From positions 2,480,001 through 2,544,000 of the forward strand of contig NZ_CP015225.1 of NCBI RefSeq assembly GCF_001623525.1: a DNA stretch of 64,000 nt, written 5' to 3'. The DNA comes from Pseudomonas fluorescens. Lineage in GTDB: Bacteria; Pseudomonadota; Gammaproteobacteria; Pseudomonadales; Pseudomonadaceae. The translations under genes were made by a program, and so were the position numbers. Each line of letters begins with the position of its first letter. Position 1 is the stretch's first letter. Under the pieces are notes generated by a model that was not told the DNA's origin, ran no database searches, and saw nothing but the letters and a program-made list of their open reading frames with translations. This document shows, one piece after another, positions 26,171-35,348 of this stretch.

Positions 26171-27010
26171 ATGCCGGACGATTTCCATGGCGAACCGCTC
26201 GATCAGTTGCAGGCGTACATGGCCGGGCGTCGTTTCCTGGTGCTCACCGGCGCCGGCATCAGCACACCCTCGGGCATTCCCGACTACCGCGACAGCGACG
26301 GCGTGCGACGGGGTCGACAGCCGATGATGTACCAGGAGTTCCTTGCCCAGGCCGAAGCACGACGGCGCTACTGGGCGCGGGCGATGCTGGGCTGGCCACG
26401 GGTGAGGCAGGCCAGGCCGAACGTGGCCCATGACGCCTTGGCCCAATTGCAGGCGCAGCAGCGCATCACCGGGTTGATCACCCAGAATGTCGATACGCTG
26501 CACGATCAGGCCGGCAGCCAGGACGTCATCGAACTCCACGGCAGCCTGCACCGTGTGCTGTGCCTGGATTGTGGCCAGCGCAGCGAGCGGCAGCAGATCC
26601 AGTTGTCGATGGAAGCGCAGAATCCTTACCTGGCCGGTGTCGACGCCGTGCAGGCGCCCGACGGCGATACCCTGCTGGACCCAGCGTTCGAGGCGCGCTT
26701 CCAAGTGCCCAATTGCCCCCATTGCGCTGGCGAGCGCTTGAAACCCGACGTGGTGTTCTTTGGTGAAAATGTCGCCCCCGCCACCGCAACCCGCGCCACC
26801 GAAGCCGTCCAGCAAGCGGATGGCCTGCTGGTGGTGGGCTCGTCGCTGATGGCGTATTCGGCGTTTCGCCTGTGCCGGGCGATCAAGGACCAAGGCAAGC
26901 CGTTGCTGGTGATCAACCGGGGCAAGACCCGGGCCGATGATCTGCTGGACTTGAAATTGGAAGAGCCTTGCGAAAAGTTGCTGCCGTTACTGACACAGCA
27001 CCCGTTTTAG
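26171..27010 (+). CDS. NAD-dependent protein deacylase, Sir2 family (class II sirtuin)
   Basis: 279-residue sirtuin. NAD-binding LTGAGIST (25-32) and GIPDYRDSDG, TQNVD at 104-108, catalytic His123 in ELHGS, and zinc cysteines C131, C134 (CLDC) and C182, C185 (CPHC) are all present, so it should be active. The longer GIPDYRD-type insertion fits class II (SIRT4-like) sirtuins, which remove acyl or ADP-ribosyl groups. GGAGCCCCCC precedes the ATG. Stand-alone; substrate unknown. Confidence 0.92.
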   Translation: MPDDFHGEPLDQLQAYMAGRRFLVLTGAGISTPSGIPDYRDSDGVRRGRQPMMYQEFLAQAEARRRYWARAMLGWPRVRQARPNVAHDALAQLQAQQRITGLITQNVDTLHDQAGSQDVIELHGSLHRVLCLDCGQRSERQQIQLSMEAQNPYLAGVDAVQAPDGDTLLDPAFEARFQVPNCPHCAGERLKPDVVFFGENVAPATATRATEAVQQADGLLVVGSSLMAYSAFRLCRAIKDQGKPLLVINRGKTRADDLLDLKLEEPCEKLLPLLTQHPF

Positions 27011-27039
27011 CAACACCCGGCCCCTTTGTGGGAGCGGGG

Positions 27040-27942
27040 TCAACCTGCGGCCAACTGCACAGCCAACTCCTGATCCCTGAGCGTATCGAACAACGCCTGC
27101 GCCGCCGCCGACAGTTCATGCCCCGGCTTGGTCAGCACCCCGATGGCCCGTTCGATCACCGGATCACTCAAGGTGATGCAGCGGGCACCCAGTTCGTGCA
27201 TCTGCCCGACGCACAGCGCCGGCACGGCACTCACCCCCAGCCCGCTGGCGACCATCCGCCCGACGGTCGCCAACTGGTGGCTCTCGAACTCCACAGGCAG
27301 TTTCATGCCCCGGGCCTGCAAATGCTCCTCCAGCATCACCCGTACGGTGGATGGCCGTTGCAGCGTGATGAAGGGCTGTTCCAGCAGGGTTTCCCAGTGG
27401 ATTTCGTCGCGCTGGGCAAGTGGTGAGTCCAGCGGCACAACCGCGACGAAGCGATCGAGATACAAAGGTGTGAACGCCAATGACGCGCCCTGCATCGGCT
27501 CGAACGCCACACCCAATTCCACATGACGATCGCGGACCATTTCCAGCACCTGTTCGTTGATCACATCGTTGACCGTGACGTTGACATTCGGAAAGCGGGC
27601 GCGGAAGGTCTTGAGGATCGGTGGCAGCAGGTTGCCAGCGAACGAAGGCATTGCCGCCAACGTCACGCGACCACGCTGCAAGGTGAAGCGTTGACGCATT
27701 TCGTCTTCGGCATTGTCCCAATCGGCAACCAGCCGTCGGGCCAGTGGCAACAAGGATTCACCTTCGGGCGTCAGCGCCACGTTGCGGGTATTACGGCTGA
27801 ACAAGCGACCGCCGAGGCCTTCTTCCAAGGCCTTGATGGTCAGGCTAAGGGCCGACTGGGACAGGTGCAGCCGTTCGCAGGCCACGGCAAAGCTCAGGCT
27901 CTGGGCCACCGCGAGGAAGGCTCGGATCTGCTTGAGGGTCAT
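27040..27942 (-). CDS. LysR-family regulator of the ketone-body operon
   Basis: 300-residue LTTR with a typical HTH (MTLKQIRAFLAVAQSLSFAV, HLSQSALSLTIKALEEGLGG) and effector domain. Divergent from the CoA-transferase/thiolase operon with ~170 bp between start codons, so it is the likely regulator of that operon (inference from arrangement). ATG 27942 gives the standard LTTR start; longer readings lack family-like sequence. Inducer probably a short-chain 3-oxo or 3-hydroxy acid, unproven. Confidence 0.88.
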   Translation of the reverse strand: MTLKQIRAFLAVAQSLSFAVACERLHLSQSALSLTIKALEEGLGGRLFSRNTRNVALTPEGESLLPLARRLVADWDNAEDEMRQRFTLQRGRVTLAAMPSFAGNLLPPILKTFRARFPNVNVTVNDVINEQVLEMVRDRHVELGVAFEPMQGASLAFTPLYLDRFVAVVPLDSPLAQRDEIHWETLLEQPFITLQRPSTVRVMLEEHLQARGMKLPVEFESHQLATVGRMVASGLGVSAVPALCVGQMHELGARCITLSDPVIERAIGVLTKPGHELSAAAQALFDTLRDQELAVQLAAG

Positions 27943-28110
27943 GGGGATCGCTTCGCTCCAGGGGCAAGCCGTAAGTTTCGAGCCGCCAGTGGATGGCGGC
28001 GACTGTTGAGTTTTATCAATCAATCCAACCTAAAAATCAACTTAACAAATATATGACTTAGCGCAACACTGCACTCCATTGCGACCCCATCAAGAATAAA
28101 AGAGGTGTCT

Positions 28111-28809
28111 ATGGCAGGTTTCGACAAACGCGTGAGTTCTTATGAAGAAGCGCTGGAAGGCTTGAAAGACGGCATGACCGTCATCGCCGGCGGCTTTGGC
28201 CTGTGCGGTATCCCGGAAAACCTGATCGCCGAGATCAAGCGCAAGGGCATCCGCGACCTCACCGTGGTGTCCAACAACTGCGGCGTCGACGGCTTCGGCC
28301 TCGGCGTACTGCTGGAAGACCGGCAAATCCGCAAGGTGGTCGCCTCCTATGTCGGCGAAAACGCCCTCTTCGAGCAGCAACTGCTGAGCGGCGAAATCGA
28401 AGTCGTGCTCACCCCCCAAGGCACCCTCGCTGAAAAAATGCGCGCCGGCGGCGCCGGCATCCCGGCCTTCTTCACCGCCACTGGCGTCGGTACGCCAGTG
28501 GCCGAAGGCAAGGAAGTGCGTGAATTCCATGGCCGCCAGTACCTGATGGAAGAATCCATCACCGGCGACTTCGCCATCGTCAAGGGCTGGAAGGCCGACC
28601 ATTTCGGCAATGTCATCTATCGCCACACCGCGCAGAACTTCAATCCGCTGGCCGCCACGGCGGGCAAGATCACGGTGGTGGAAGTCGAAGAAATCGTCGA
28701 ACCCGGCGAGCTGGACCCGACGCAGATCCACACCCCTGGCATCTACGTCGACCGGGTCATTTGCGGCACGTTCGAAAAACGTATCGAACAGCGCACCGTG
28801 CGCAAGTGA
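28111..28809 (+). CDS. scoA: 3-oxoacid CoA-transferase subunit A
   Basis: 232-residue alpha subunit of a two-subunit CoA transferase that moves CoA from succinyl- or acetyl-CoA to acetoacetate. Gly-rich CoA-site signature [17 protein letters not shown] near the N-terminus and family segments [15 protein letters not shown] and [22 protein letters not shown] precedes ATG 28111. First gene of a scoA-scoB-atoB operon that converts acetoacetate to two acetyl-CoA. It could equally be named atoD; exact acyl specificity not resolvable. Confidence 0.92.
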   Translation: MAGFDKRVSSYEEALEGLKDGMTVIAGGFGLCGIPENLIAEIKRKGIRDLTVVSNNCGVDGFGLGVLLEDRQIRKVVASYVGENALFEQQLLSGEIEVVLTPQGTLAEKMRAGGAGIPAFFTATGVGTPVAEGKEVREFHGRQYLMEESITGDFAIVKGWKADHFGNVIYRHTAQNFNPLAATAGKITVVEVEEIVEPGELDPTQIHTPGIYVDRVICGTFEKRIEQRTVRK

Positions 28810-28844
28810 CCCCCTGCCCCCGGCCCGAATGAAGGAATAAGAAC

Positions 28845-29510
28845 ATGGCACTTTCCCGCGAACAAATGGCTCAACGCGTCGCCCGCGAAATGCAGGACGG
28901 CTACTACGTGAACCTGGGCATCGGCATTCCGACCCTGGTCGCCAACTACATTCCCGAAGGCATGGAAGTCATGCTGCAATCGGAAAACGGCTTGCTCGGC
29001 ATGGGCGCATTCCCCACCGAAGCCGAAGTCGATGCCGACATGATCAACGCCGGCAAGCAAACCGTCACCGCGCGCATTGGCGCCTCGATCTTCTCCTCGG
29101 CCGAATCGTTTGCCATGATCCGCGGCGGCCACATCGACCTGACCGTGCTTGGCGCGTTCGAAGTGGACGTCGAAGGTAACATTGCCTCCTGGATGATTCC
29201 TGGCAAGCTGGTCAAGGGCATGGGCGGCGCGATGGACCTGGTGGCCGGCGCCGAGAACATCATTGTCACCATGACCCATGCGTCCAAGGACGGCGAGTCG
29301 AAACTGCTGCCGCGTTGCAGCCTGCCGCTGACCGGCGCCGGGTGCATCAAGCGGGTGCTGACCGACCTGGCCTACCTGGAAATCCAGGATGGCGCCTTCA
29401 TTTTGAAGGAACGTGCCCCTGGCGTCAGCGTCGAGGAAATCGTCGCCAAGACCGCCGGCAAATTGATCGTGCCGGACCACGTGCCTGAAATGCAGTTCGC
29501 TGCCCAGTGA
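28845..29510 (+). CDS. scoB: 3-oxoacid CoA-transferase subunit B
   Basis: 221-residue beta subunit carrying the catalytic glutamate, Glu47 in [11 protein letters not shown]-terminal [20 protein letters not shown] and [20 protein letters not shown] are family signatures. It lies 35 bp after scoA with AAGGAATAAG as ribosome site and 11 bp before the thiolase. Acts as heterodimer or heterotetramer with ScoA in the cytoplasm. Confidence 0.92.
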   Translation: MALSREQMAQRVAREMQDGYYVNLGIGIPTLVANYIPEGMEVMLQSENGLLGMGAFPTEAEVDADMINAGKQTVTARIGASIFSSAESFAMIRGGHIDLTVLGAFEVDVEGNIASWMIPGKLVKGMGGAMDLVAGAENIIVTMTHASKDGESKLLPRCSLPLTGAGCIKRVLTDLAYLEIQDGAFILKERAPGVSVEEIVAKTAGKLIVPDHVPEMQFAAQ

Positions 29511-29521
29511 GGAGAGATTCG

Positions 29522-30703
29522 ATGCAAGAAGTCGTGATTGTCGCCGCTACCCGTACCGCCATCGGCAGTTTCCAGGGTTCGCTGGCTTCCATTCCCGCGC
29601 CGGAACTCGGTGCAGCGGTGATTCGGCACCTGCTGGAGCAAACCGGCCTGTCCGGTGAGCAGGTCGATGAAGTGATCCTCGGCCAGGTGCTGACGGCGGG
29701 CTCCGGGCAAAACCCGGCTCGCCAGGCGTCGATCCTCGCTGGCCTGCCGCATGCGGTGCCGGCGTTGACCCTGAACAAGGTCTGCGGTTCGGGACTCAAG
29801 GCGTTGCACCTGGGCGCCCAGGCGATTCGTTGTGGCGACGCCGAAGTGATCATTGCCGGTGGCATGGAGAACATGAGCCTGGCCCCGTACGTGTTACCGG
29901 CCGCCCGCACCGGCCTGCGCATGGGCCACGCGAAAATGATCGACAGCATGATCACCGATGGCCTGTGGGATGCGTTCAACGATTACCACATGGGCATCAC
30001 CGCCGAGAACCTGGTGGACAAGTACGGCATCAGCCGTGAAGAACAGGATGCCTTTGCCGCCGCGTCCCAGCAGAAAGCCGTCGCCGCCATCGAGGGCGGC
30101 CGCTTCGCCGATGAAATCACACCGATCCTGATCCCCCAGCGCAAGGGCGATCCCGTGGCGTTCGCCACTGACGAGCAACCGCGCGCCGGCACCACCGCCG
30201 AATCCTTGGGCAAGCTCAAGCCTGCCTTCAAGAAGGACGGCAGCGTCACTGCGGGCAATGCGTCCTCGCTCAACGATGGCGCCGCCGCAGTGATCCTGAT
30301 GAGCGCCGAAAAAGCCAAGGCCCTGGGCCTGCCGGTGCTGGCGAAAATCAGTGCCTACGCCAATGCCGGCGTTGACCCGGCGATCATGGGCATCGGCCCC
30401 GTCTCGGCCACCCGCCGCTGCCTGGACAAGGCTGGCTGGTCGTTGGACCAACTGGACCTGATCGAAGCCAACGAAGCCTTCGCCGCCCAGTCGCTGGCGG
30501 TGGCCCGGGAACTGAAATGGGATATGGACAAGGTCAACGTCAACGGCGGCGCCATCGCCCTGGGTCACCCCATCGGTGCGTCGGGCTGCCGCGTGCTGGT
30601 GTCGCTCCTGCATGAAATGATCAAGCGCGACGCCAAGAAAGGCCTCGCCACCCTGTGCATCGGCGGCGGCCAGGGCGTGGCCTTGGCCCTGGAACGCGCC
30701 TGA
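29522..30703 (+). CDS. atoB: Acetyl-CoA C-acetyltransferase (thiolase II)
   Basis: 393-residue biosynthetic/degradative thiolase (EC 2.3.1.9) that cleaves acetoacetyl-CoA to two acetyl-CoA. Active-site Cys88 in [11 protein letters not shown], His ~349 in [10 protein letters not shown] and the second Cys ~379 in CIGGGQG are all present. GAGGAGAG precedes ATG 29522. Last gene of the operon; a strong terminator follows 65 bp after the stop. Specificity for acetoacetyl-CoA is inferred from the two CoA-transferase genes in front. Confidence 0.94.
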   Translation: MQEVVIVAATRTAIGSFQGSLASIPAPELGAAVIRHLLEQTGLSGEQVDEVILGQVLTAGSGQNPARQASILAGLPHAVPALTLNKVCGSGLKALHLGAQAIRCGDAEVIIAGGMENMSLAPYVLPAARTGLRMGHAKMIDSMITDGLWDAFNDYHMGITAENLVDKYGISREEQDAFAAASQQKAVAAIEGGRFADEITPILIPQRKGDPVAFATDEQPRAGTTAESLGKLKPAFKKDGSVTAGNASSLNDGAAAVILMSAEKAKALGLPVLAKISAYANAGVDPAIMGIGPVSATRRCLDKAGWSLDQLDLIEANEAFAAQSLAVARELKWDMDKVNVNGGAIALGHPIGASGCRVLVSLLHEMIKRDAKKGLATLCIGGGQGVALALERA

Positions 30704-30767
30704 CCGGCAAAGCGTTCAACAGGGGTGGCCCGGCCCCACGAACATCCGCGCAACCCCTGGCAACATC

Positions 30768-30800
30768 ACCGGCGCAACTTCGGTTGCGCCGGTTTTTTTT
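30768..30800 (+). terminator. Rho-independent terminator of the scoA-scoB-atoB operon
   Basis: Stem ACCGGCGCAAC / GTTGCGCCGGT with a TTCG tetraloop followed by eight Ts. Confidence 0.95.
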
Positions 30801-30831
30801 GCCTGTTGGTTTTGCGCATGATTGGCCGGCC

Positions 30832-30859
30832 TCATCGCGAGCAAGCTCGCTCCCACAGA
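30832..30859. repeat. Solo REP element, family 2
   Basis: CATCGCGAGCAAGCTCGCTC followed by CCACAG, between the atoB terminator and the tandem duplication. Confidence 0.75.
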
Positions 30860-30895
30860 GGGCCGCGGTGTAACGTCGATTGCGTGCTCAACCCA

Positions 30896-31160
30896 ATCCC
30901 CGTGGCGAGGGAGCTTGCTCCCGCTGGGGCGCGAAGCGGCCCTGAAGCCTGACGACTCGGTGTCCCAGGCAAAGGCTTGGGTCTGCTGCGCAGCCCAGCG
31001 GGAGCAAGCTCCCTCGCCACAAGGGATCGGTGTCGATTGGCAGATTCGTGCAGGCCACAGGTGGGAGCAAGCCTGCTCGCGATGGCGGTGGCTCAAGCGA
31101 CGGTGAACTGTCAGGTCCGCGCACCAAACCGATCACGGCTGTTGGTCAGGTGCAGCCACA
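30896..31160. repeat. Tandem duplication, copy 1 (REPIN plus relic of regulator gene 3' end)
   Basis: 265-bp unit, nearly identical to 31160-31441. It contains a family 1 REP doublet (30902-31021), a family 2 half (GGTGGGAGCAAGCCTGCTCG) and, at ~31107-31160, about 50 bp identical but for one base to the last codons of the FadR-type regulator gene. The relic shows that the duplicated segment began inside that gene. Confidence 0.9.
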
Positions 31161-31441
31161 TCCCCGTGGCGAGGGAGCTTGCTCCCGCTGGGGCGCGAAG
31201 CGGCCCTGAAGCCTGACGGCTCGGTGTCTCAGGCAAAGGCTTGGGTCTGCTGCGCAGCCCAGCGGGAGCAAGCTCCCTCGCCACAAGGGATCGGTGTCGA
31301 TTAGCAGATTCATGCAGGCCACAGGTGGGAGCAAGCCTGCTCGCGATGGCGATGGCGATGGCGATGGCGATGGCGATGGCGATGGTAACTGTCAGGTCCG
31401 CGCACCAAACCGGTCACGGCTGTTGGTCAGGTGCAGCCACA
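31160..31441. repeat. Tandem duplication, copy 2 (overlaps regulator gene end)
   Basis: Second copy, 264 bp downstream of the first, differing by a few substitutions and by a hexamer expansion that adds 17 bp. It contains a family 1 REP doublet (31166-31285) and the true last ~50 bp of the regulator gene. Confidence 0.9.
31345..31385. repeat. GATGGC hexanucleotide microsatellite
   Basis: Six complete GATGGC units plus GATGG, beginning at the end of a family 2 REP half whose own terminus reads GCGATGGCG. The matching place in copy 1 has a single GATGGC. It lies 6 bp past the stop of the regulator gene and is non-coding. Confidence 0.92.
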
Positions 31442-32102
31442 TGGCGGCGCGGGCGGCGTCGGGGTCTTGGCGCTTGATGGCGTTGAAGATCGCCTCGTGC
31501 TCGAGGTTGGCCAGTTGTGCCAGCTTGCCCAGGTCAGCCTGGCCGCGCTCGGCCACGTTCACTCGGGTCCTGGGAATCATCGCACTGCCCAGGTGCTGCA
31601 TGATTTCGACGAAACAGGTGTTGTCCGTGGCCTCGGCGATAAGCAGATGAAAACGCCGATCGGCTTCGACGCAACTGTCGTTGTTGCTGAACAACCGCTG
31701 ATAGTCATCCAGCGCCTGGCGCATCTGCTGCAACTGGCGCTCGCTACGACGCTGGGCCGCCAAGGCGGCCGCCTGGGTTTCCAGGCCCAGGCGCAACTCC
31801 AGGATGCCCCGCACACCGGCAGCGGTGTCGACATTGAGGCGCAGCCCGGGCTCGTCGCTCTGCTCCAGCACAAAGGTGCCGATGCCGTGGCGGGTCTCCA
31901 CCAGTCCCGAGGCTTGCAGCTTGGAAATCGCCTCGCGCACCACCGTACGACTGACCCCATGCTCCTGCACGATGGCCCCTTCCGATGGCAGCTTCTCCCC
32001 CGGCTTCAGCTGCCCCAGCAGAATGCTCTGGCTGAGCTTCGCCACCAAGTCATGGGCCAGGTTGTGGGTGCGCTTGCGCAGCGGGGCTTCAGTGTCTTGC
32101 AT
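31392..32102 (-). CDS. FadR-type GntR regulator of glucarate utilisation
   Basis: 236-residue regulator with an N-terminal winged HTH (LKPGEKLPSEGAIVQEHGVS, RTVVREAISKLQASGLVETR) and an FCD effector domain with likely metal-binding His and Asp residues (ADRRFHLLIAEATDN, LEHEAIFNAIKRQDPDAARA). Divergent from the transporter and glucarate dehydratase genes, so it most likely represses them until a hexarate is present (inference). Its last ~50 bp belong to a tandem duplication whose other copy lies downstream; the gene itself is intact. Confidence 0.88.
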   Translation of the reverse strand: MQDTEAPLRKRTHNLAHDLVAKLSQSILLGQLKPGEKLPSEGAIVQEHGVSRTVVREAISKLQASGLVETRHGIGTFVLEQSDEPGLRLNVDTAAGVRGILELRLGLETQAAALAAQRRSERQLQQMRQALDDYQRLFSNNDSCVEADRRFHLLIAEATDNTCFVEIMQHLGSAMIPRTRVNVAERGQADLGKLAQLANLEHEAIFNAIKRQDPDAARAAMWLHLTNSRDRFGART

Positions 32103-32178
32103 CGCCAGGGTTCCTCGAAAACAGGCTAAGCAATCCTACCATCAGCGGGCCCGGAAATGATCATCGTGAACGTCCAAC

Positions 32179-32189
32179 TTGTATGACAA
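32179..32189. promoter_or_regulatory. Probable operator of the FadR-type regulator
   Basis: TTGTATGACAA is a perfect TTGT-N3-ACAA dyad, the form bound by many FadR-type regulators. It lies inside a wider AACTTG...CAAGTT dyad at 32176-32199. A related half-conserved copy, TTGTATGATGT, lies at 32368-32378 closer to the transporter start. Confidence 0.6.
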
Positions 32190-32439
32190 CACTCAAGTTA
32201 GAGCGACATCCCATCCATCACTGACCCAGCACAACCATCACTTCCCACAGCCGCCTCGCATCATAAATCCCAGAAACCTACCGGACAACCCAGCAAATAC
32301 GGCATAAACAATCCAACCTTCCTTTCCATTTGTCATCAAAAACCCCTTGTCATCGAAAAAATTCAAGTTGTATGATGTCTATCAACATCGGCACCTGCAC
32401 GATGCCCCGCATAAAAATAACGAGTGGGAGAAAAACCAA

Positions 32440-33789
32440 GTGAACACATCCAGCCTCAAGGCGAATGCCGGAGCGGATCCGGTGCTGCTGTCGGCCATTG
32501 CCAAGGTCAAGCGCCACATCCTGCCGCTGTTCGTCATCATGTTTATCGTCAACTACATCGACCGCGTGAACATCGGCTTCGTCCGTGCCCATATGGAGCA
32601 CGACCTGGGGATCGGTGCCGCCGCCTACGGCTTAGGTGCCGGCCTGTTCTTCGTCGGTTACGCGCTGTTCGAAGTCCCGTCCAATATCCTGCTGCAAAGA
32701 ATCGGCGCGCGTATCTGGCTGACTCGCATCATGCTCACCTGGGGCCTGGTGGCGGCGGCCATGGCCTTCATCCAGAACGAAACCCACTTCTACATCCTGC
32801 GTTTCCTGTTGGGCGTGGCCGAGGCCGGTTTCTTCCCTGGGGTGATCTATTACTTCACCCGCTGGTTGCCAGGGGTTGAACGCGGCAAAGCCATCGCCAT
32901 CTTCCTCAGCGGCTCGGCCATTGCGTCGCTGATCTCCGGCCCGCTGTCGGGTTTGCTCCTGCAAATCAACGGCCTGGGCATGCACGGCTGGCAGTGGATG
33001 TACTTCATCGAAGGGATGTTCTCCGTCTGCCTGTGCGTCTTCGTCTGGTTCTGGCTGGACTCCAAGCCCCATGACGCCAAATGGCTGAGCCGTGAAGAAC
33101 AAGACGTGCTGGTCAAGACCATCGACGATGAACAACGCGCACGAGAAGCCGCTTCGCCGATCAAACTGTCCATCGGACAGTTGCTCAAGGATCGCCAGAT
33201 CATCCTGTTCTGCCTGATCTACTTCTTCATCCAGCTGACGATTTACGCCGCCACCTTCTGGCTGCCCAGCATCATCAAGAAGATGGGCGAACTGAGCGAC
33301 ATCCAGGTCGGGATGTTCAACTCGATTCCCTGGCTGCTGTCGATCGTCGGCATGTATGCCTTCGCCTCGCTGTCGGCCAAATGGAAGTTCCAGCAGGCCT
33401 GGGTCGCCACCGCCTTGTTGATCGCCGCAGCCGGGATGTTCATGTCCACCACCGGCGGGCCGATCTTCGCCTTCGTCGCCATCTGCTTCGCGGCCCTGGG
33501 CTTCAAATCCGCGTCGTCGCTGTTCTGGCCAATTCCCCAGGCCTACCTGGACGCCCGGATCGCCGCTGGGGTGATTGCGCTGATCAACTCCGTGGGCAAC
33601 CTCGGCGGGTTCGTCGCCCCCACCACCTTCGGCCTGCTGGAAGAACACACCGGGTCTATCCAAGGCGGCCTCTATGGCCTGGCGGCCACCTCGATCATCG
33701 CCGCGATCATCGTGTTCGCCGCACGCAATACGCCTAAACCCAAATCTGCAACGACGCCGGCCAATCCTCCTGCCGCCAGTCACGTCTGA
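32440..33789 (+). CDS. gudP: MFS transporter, glucarate/galactarate type (ACS family)
   Basis: 449-residue, 12-TM anion:cation symporter family permease. TM1 LPLFVIMFIVNYIDRVNIGF and family motifs VGYALFEVPSNILLQRIGAR and RFLLGVAEAGFFPGVIYYFT match GudP/hexuronate transporters. The GTG at 32440 has GGAG ten bases upstream and puts the hydrophilic N-terminus at the usual length; a TTG-type or other start 31 codons earlier is unlikely. Stops 19 bp before glucarate dehydratase, so the two form an operon. Confidence 0.85.
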   Translation: MNTSSLKANAGADPVLLSAIAKVKRHILPLFVIMFIVNYIDRVNIGFVRAHMEHDLGIGAAAYGLGAGLFFVGYALFEVPSNILLQRIGARIWLTRIMLTWGLVAAAMAFIQNETHFYILRFLLGVAEAGFFPGVIYYFTRWLPGVERGKAIAIFLSGSAIASLISGPLSGLLLQINGLGMHGWQWMYFIEGMFSVCLCVFVWFWLDSKPHDAKWLSREEQDVLVKTIDDEQRAREAASPIKLSIGQLLKDRQIILFCLIYFFIQLTIYAATFWLPSIIKKMGELSDIQVGMFNSIPWLLSIVGMYAFASLSAKWKFQQAWVATALLIAAAGMFMSTTGGPIFAFVAICFAALGFKSASSLFWPIPQAYLDARIAAGVIALINSVGNLGGFVAPTTFGLLEEHTGSIQGGLYGLAATSIIAAIIVFAARNTPKPKSATTPANPPAASHV

Positions 33790-33808
33790 TCATCAAGGAT
33801 AAGCGCAC

Positions 33809-35152
33809 ATGACCACCCCAGAAGCCAGCAAAGCCCCGATCATCACCAGCATGCAGATCGTCCCCGTGGCCGGTCACGACGGCATGCTGCTGAACCTCAG
33901 TGGCGCCCATGGCCCGTTTTTCACCCGCAATATCGTTATTCTCAAGGACAACGCCGGCCATACCGGCGTGGGCGAAGTGCCCGGTGGTGAACGCATTCGC
34001 CAGACCCTCGAAGACGCCCGTTCGCTGGTGGTCGGCAGCCCCATCGGCACGTACCAGAAGATCCTCAATACGGTGCGCCAGGCGTTCGCCGACCGCGACG
34101 CCGGCGGCCGTGGCCTGCAGACCTTCGACCTGCGCATCACCATCCACGCGGTGACCGGCCTGGAAGCGGCGTTGTTGGACCTGCTCGGCCAACACCTGGA
34201 CGTACCGGTCGCCGCGCTGCTCGGTGAAGGCCAGCAACGCGATGAAGTGAAGATGCTCGGCTATTTGTTTTATGTGGGCGATCGCCAACAGACCGACCTG
34301 CCTTACCGCAGCGAGCCGGACGCCGACAACGACTGGTTCCGTGTACGCCACGAAAAAGCCCTGGACGCCGACGCCGTGGTGCGCCTGGCCGAAGCAGCCC
34401 ATTCGCGCTACGGCTTCCAGGACTTCAAGCTCAAGGGCGGCGTGCTCCAGGGCGACGCGGAGATCGAAGCGGTCACCGCCCTGGCCGAGCGTTTTCCCCA
34501 GGCCCGCATCACCCTGGACCCGAACGGTGCCTGGTCACTGAAAGAGGCCATTCGCCTGTGCCGCGACCAGCACAAGGTACTGGCCTATGCCGAAGACCCT
34601 TGCGGCGCCGAGAACGGCTATTCCGGTCGTGAGGTCATGGCCGAATTCCGTCGCGCCACAGGCCTCAAGACCGCCACCAACATGATCGCCACCGACTGGC
34701 GCGAGATGGGCCACGCCATCACCTTGCAGTCGGTGGACATTCCCCTGGCCGACCCACACTTCTGGACCATGCAGGGTTCCGTGCGGGTGGCGCAGATGTG
34801 CAATGAATGGGGCCTGACCTGGGGCTCGCACTCCAACAACCACTTCGACATTTCCCTGGCGATGTTCACCCACGTGGCCGCTGCGGCACCGGGCGAGATC
34901 ACGGCAATCGACACGCACTGGATCTGGCAGGACGGCCAGCGCCTGACCAAGGCACCGTTGCAGATCCAGGGTGGCTGCGTGCAGGTGCCGAAAAAACCAG
35001 GGCTGGGGATTGAGCTGGACACCGACCAACTGGCCAAGGCCCATGAGCTGTACAAGGGCATGGGGTTAGGCGCGCGGGACGATGCGGTGGCGATGCAGTT
35101 CCTGATTCCAGGCTGGACGTTCAACAACAAGCGGCCGTGCCTGGTGCGCTGA
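33809..35152 (+). CDS. gudD: Glucarate dehydratase
   Basis: 447-residue enolase-superfamily enzyme (EC 4.2.1.40) that dehydrates D-glucarate to 5-keto-4-deoxyglucarate. Catalytic lysine in DFKLKGG, metal ligands in LDPNGAW and [11 protein letters not shown], and the His/Asn region [13 protein letters not shown] are present. AAGGATAAG ribosome site. Second gene of the operon with the transporter; the later pathway enzymes are not in this window. No sign of damage. Confidence 0.95.
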   Translation: MTTPEASKAPIITSMQIVPVAGHDGMLLNLSGAHGPFFTRNIVILKDNAGHTGVGEVPGGERIRQTLEDARSLVVGSPIGTYQKILNTVRQAFADRDAGGRGLQTFDLRITIHAVTGLEAALLDLLGQHLDVPVAALLGEGQQRDEVKMLGYLFYVGDRQQTDLPYRSEPDADNDWFRVRHEKALDADAVVRLAEAAHSRYGFQDFKLKGGVLQGDAEIEAVTALAERFPQARITLDPNGAWSLKEAIRLCRDQHKVLAYAEDPCGAENGYSGREVMAEFRRATGLKTATNMIATDWREMGHAITLQSVDIPLADPHFWTMQGSVRVAQMCNEWGLTWGSHSNNHFDISLAMFTHVAAAAPGEITAIDTHWIWQDGQRLTKAPLQIQGGCVQVPKKPGLGIELDTDQLAKAHELYKGMGLGARDDAVAMQFLIPGWTFNNKRPCLVR

Positions 35153-35225
35153 AGGAATCACAAAACTCCTTCAGGTGGGCACATCCAATGGGGTGGTCTT
35201 GGATTTTATGACCACCGCAAACTCT

Positions 35226-35319
35226 TGTGGCGAGGGAGCTTGCTCCCGCTCGGTTGCGCAGCGACCGCCCGAAGGGGCCTGCTGCGCAGCCCAGCGGGAG
35301 CAAGCTCCCTCGCCACAGT
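35226..35319. repeat. REP doublet (REPIN), family 1
   Basis: Inverted pair of TGTGGCGAGGGAGCTTGCTC elements between the convergent gudD and glgB stops. Confidence 0.87.
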
Positions 35320-35348
35320 CATCATTCGCCTTCAGGCTTTTGTAGAAC

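Noticed and set aside
30902..31285. Pair of near-identical REP arrays as a possible CRISPR or integron
   Set aside because: Only two units, each a REP doublet, and the homology runs through spacer and coding sequence, so it is a simple tandem duplication.
31294..31650. Plus-strand frame reading the hexamer tract as Asp-Gly repeats
   Set aside because: No ribosome site; it runs antisense into the FadR-type regulator and starts inside REP DNA.
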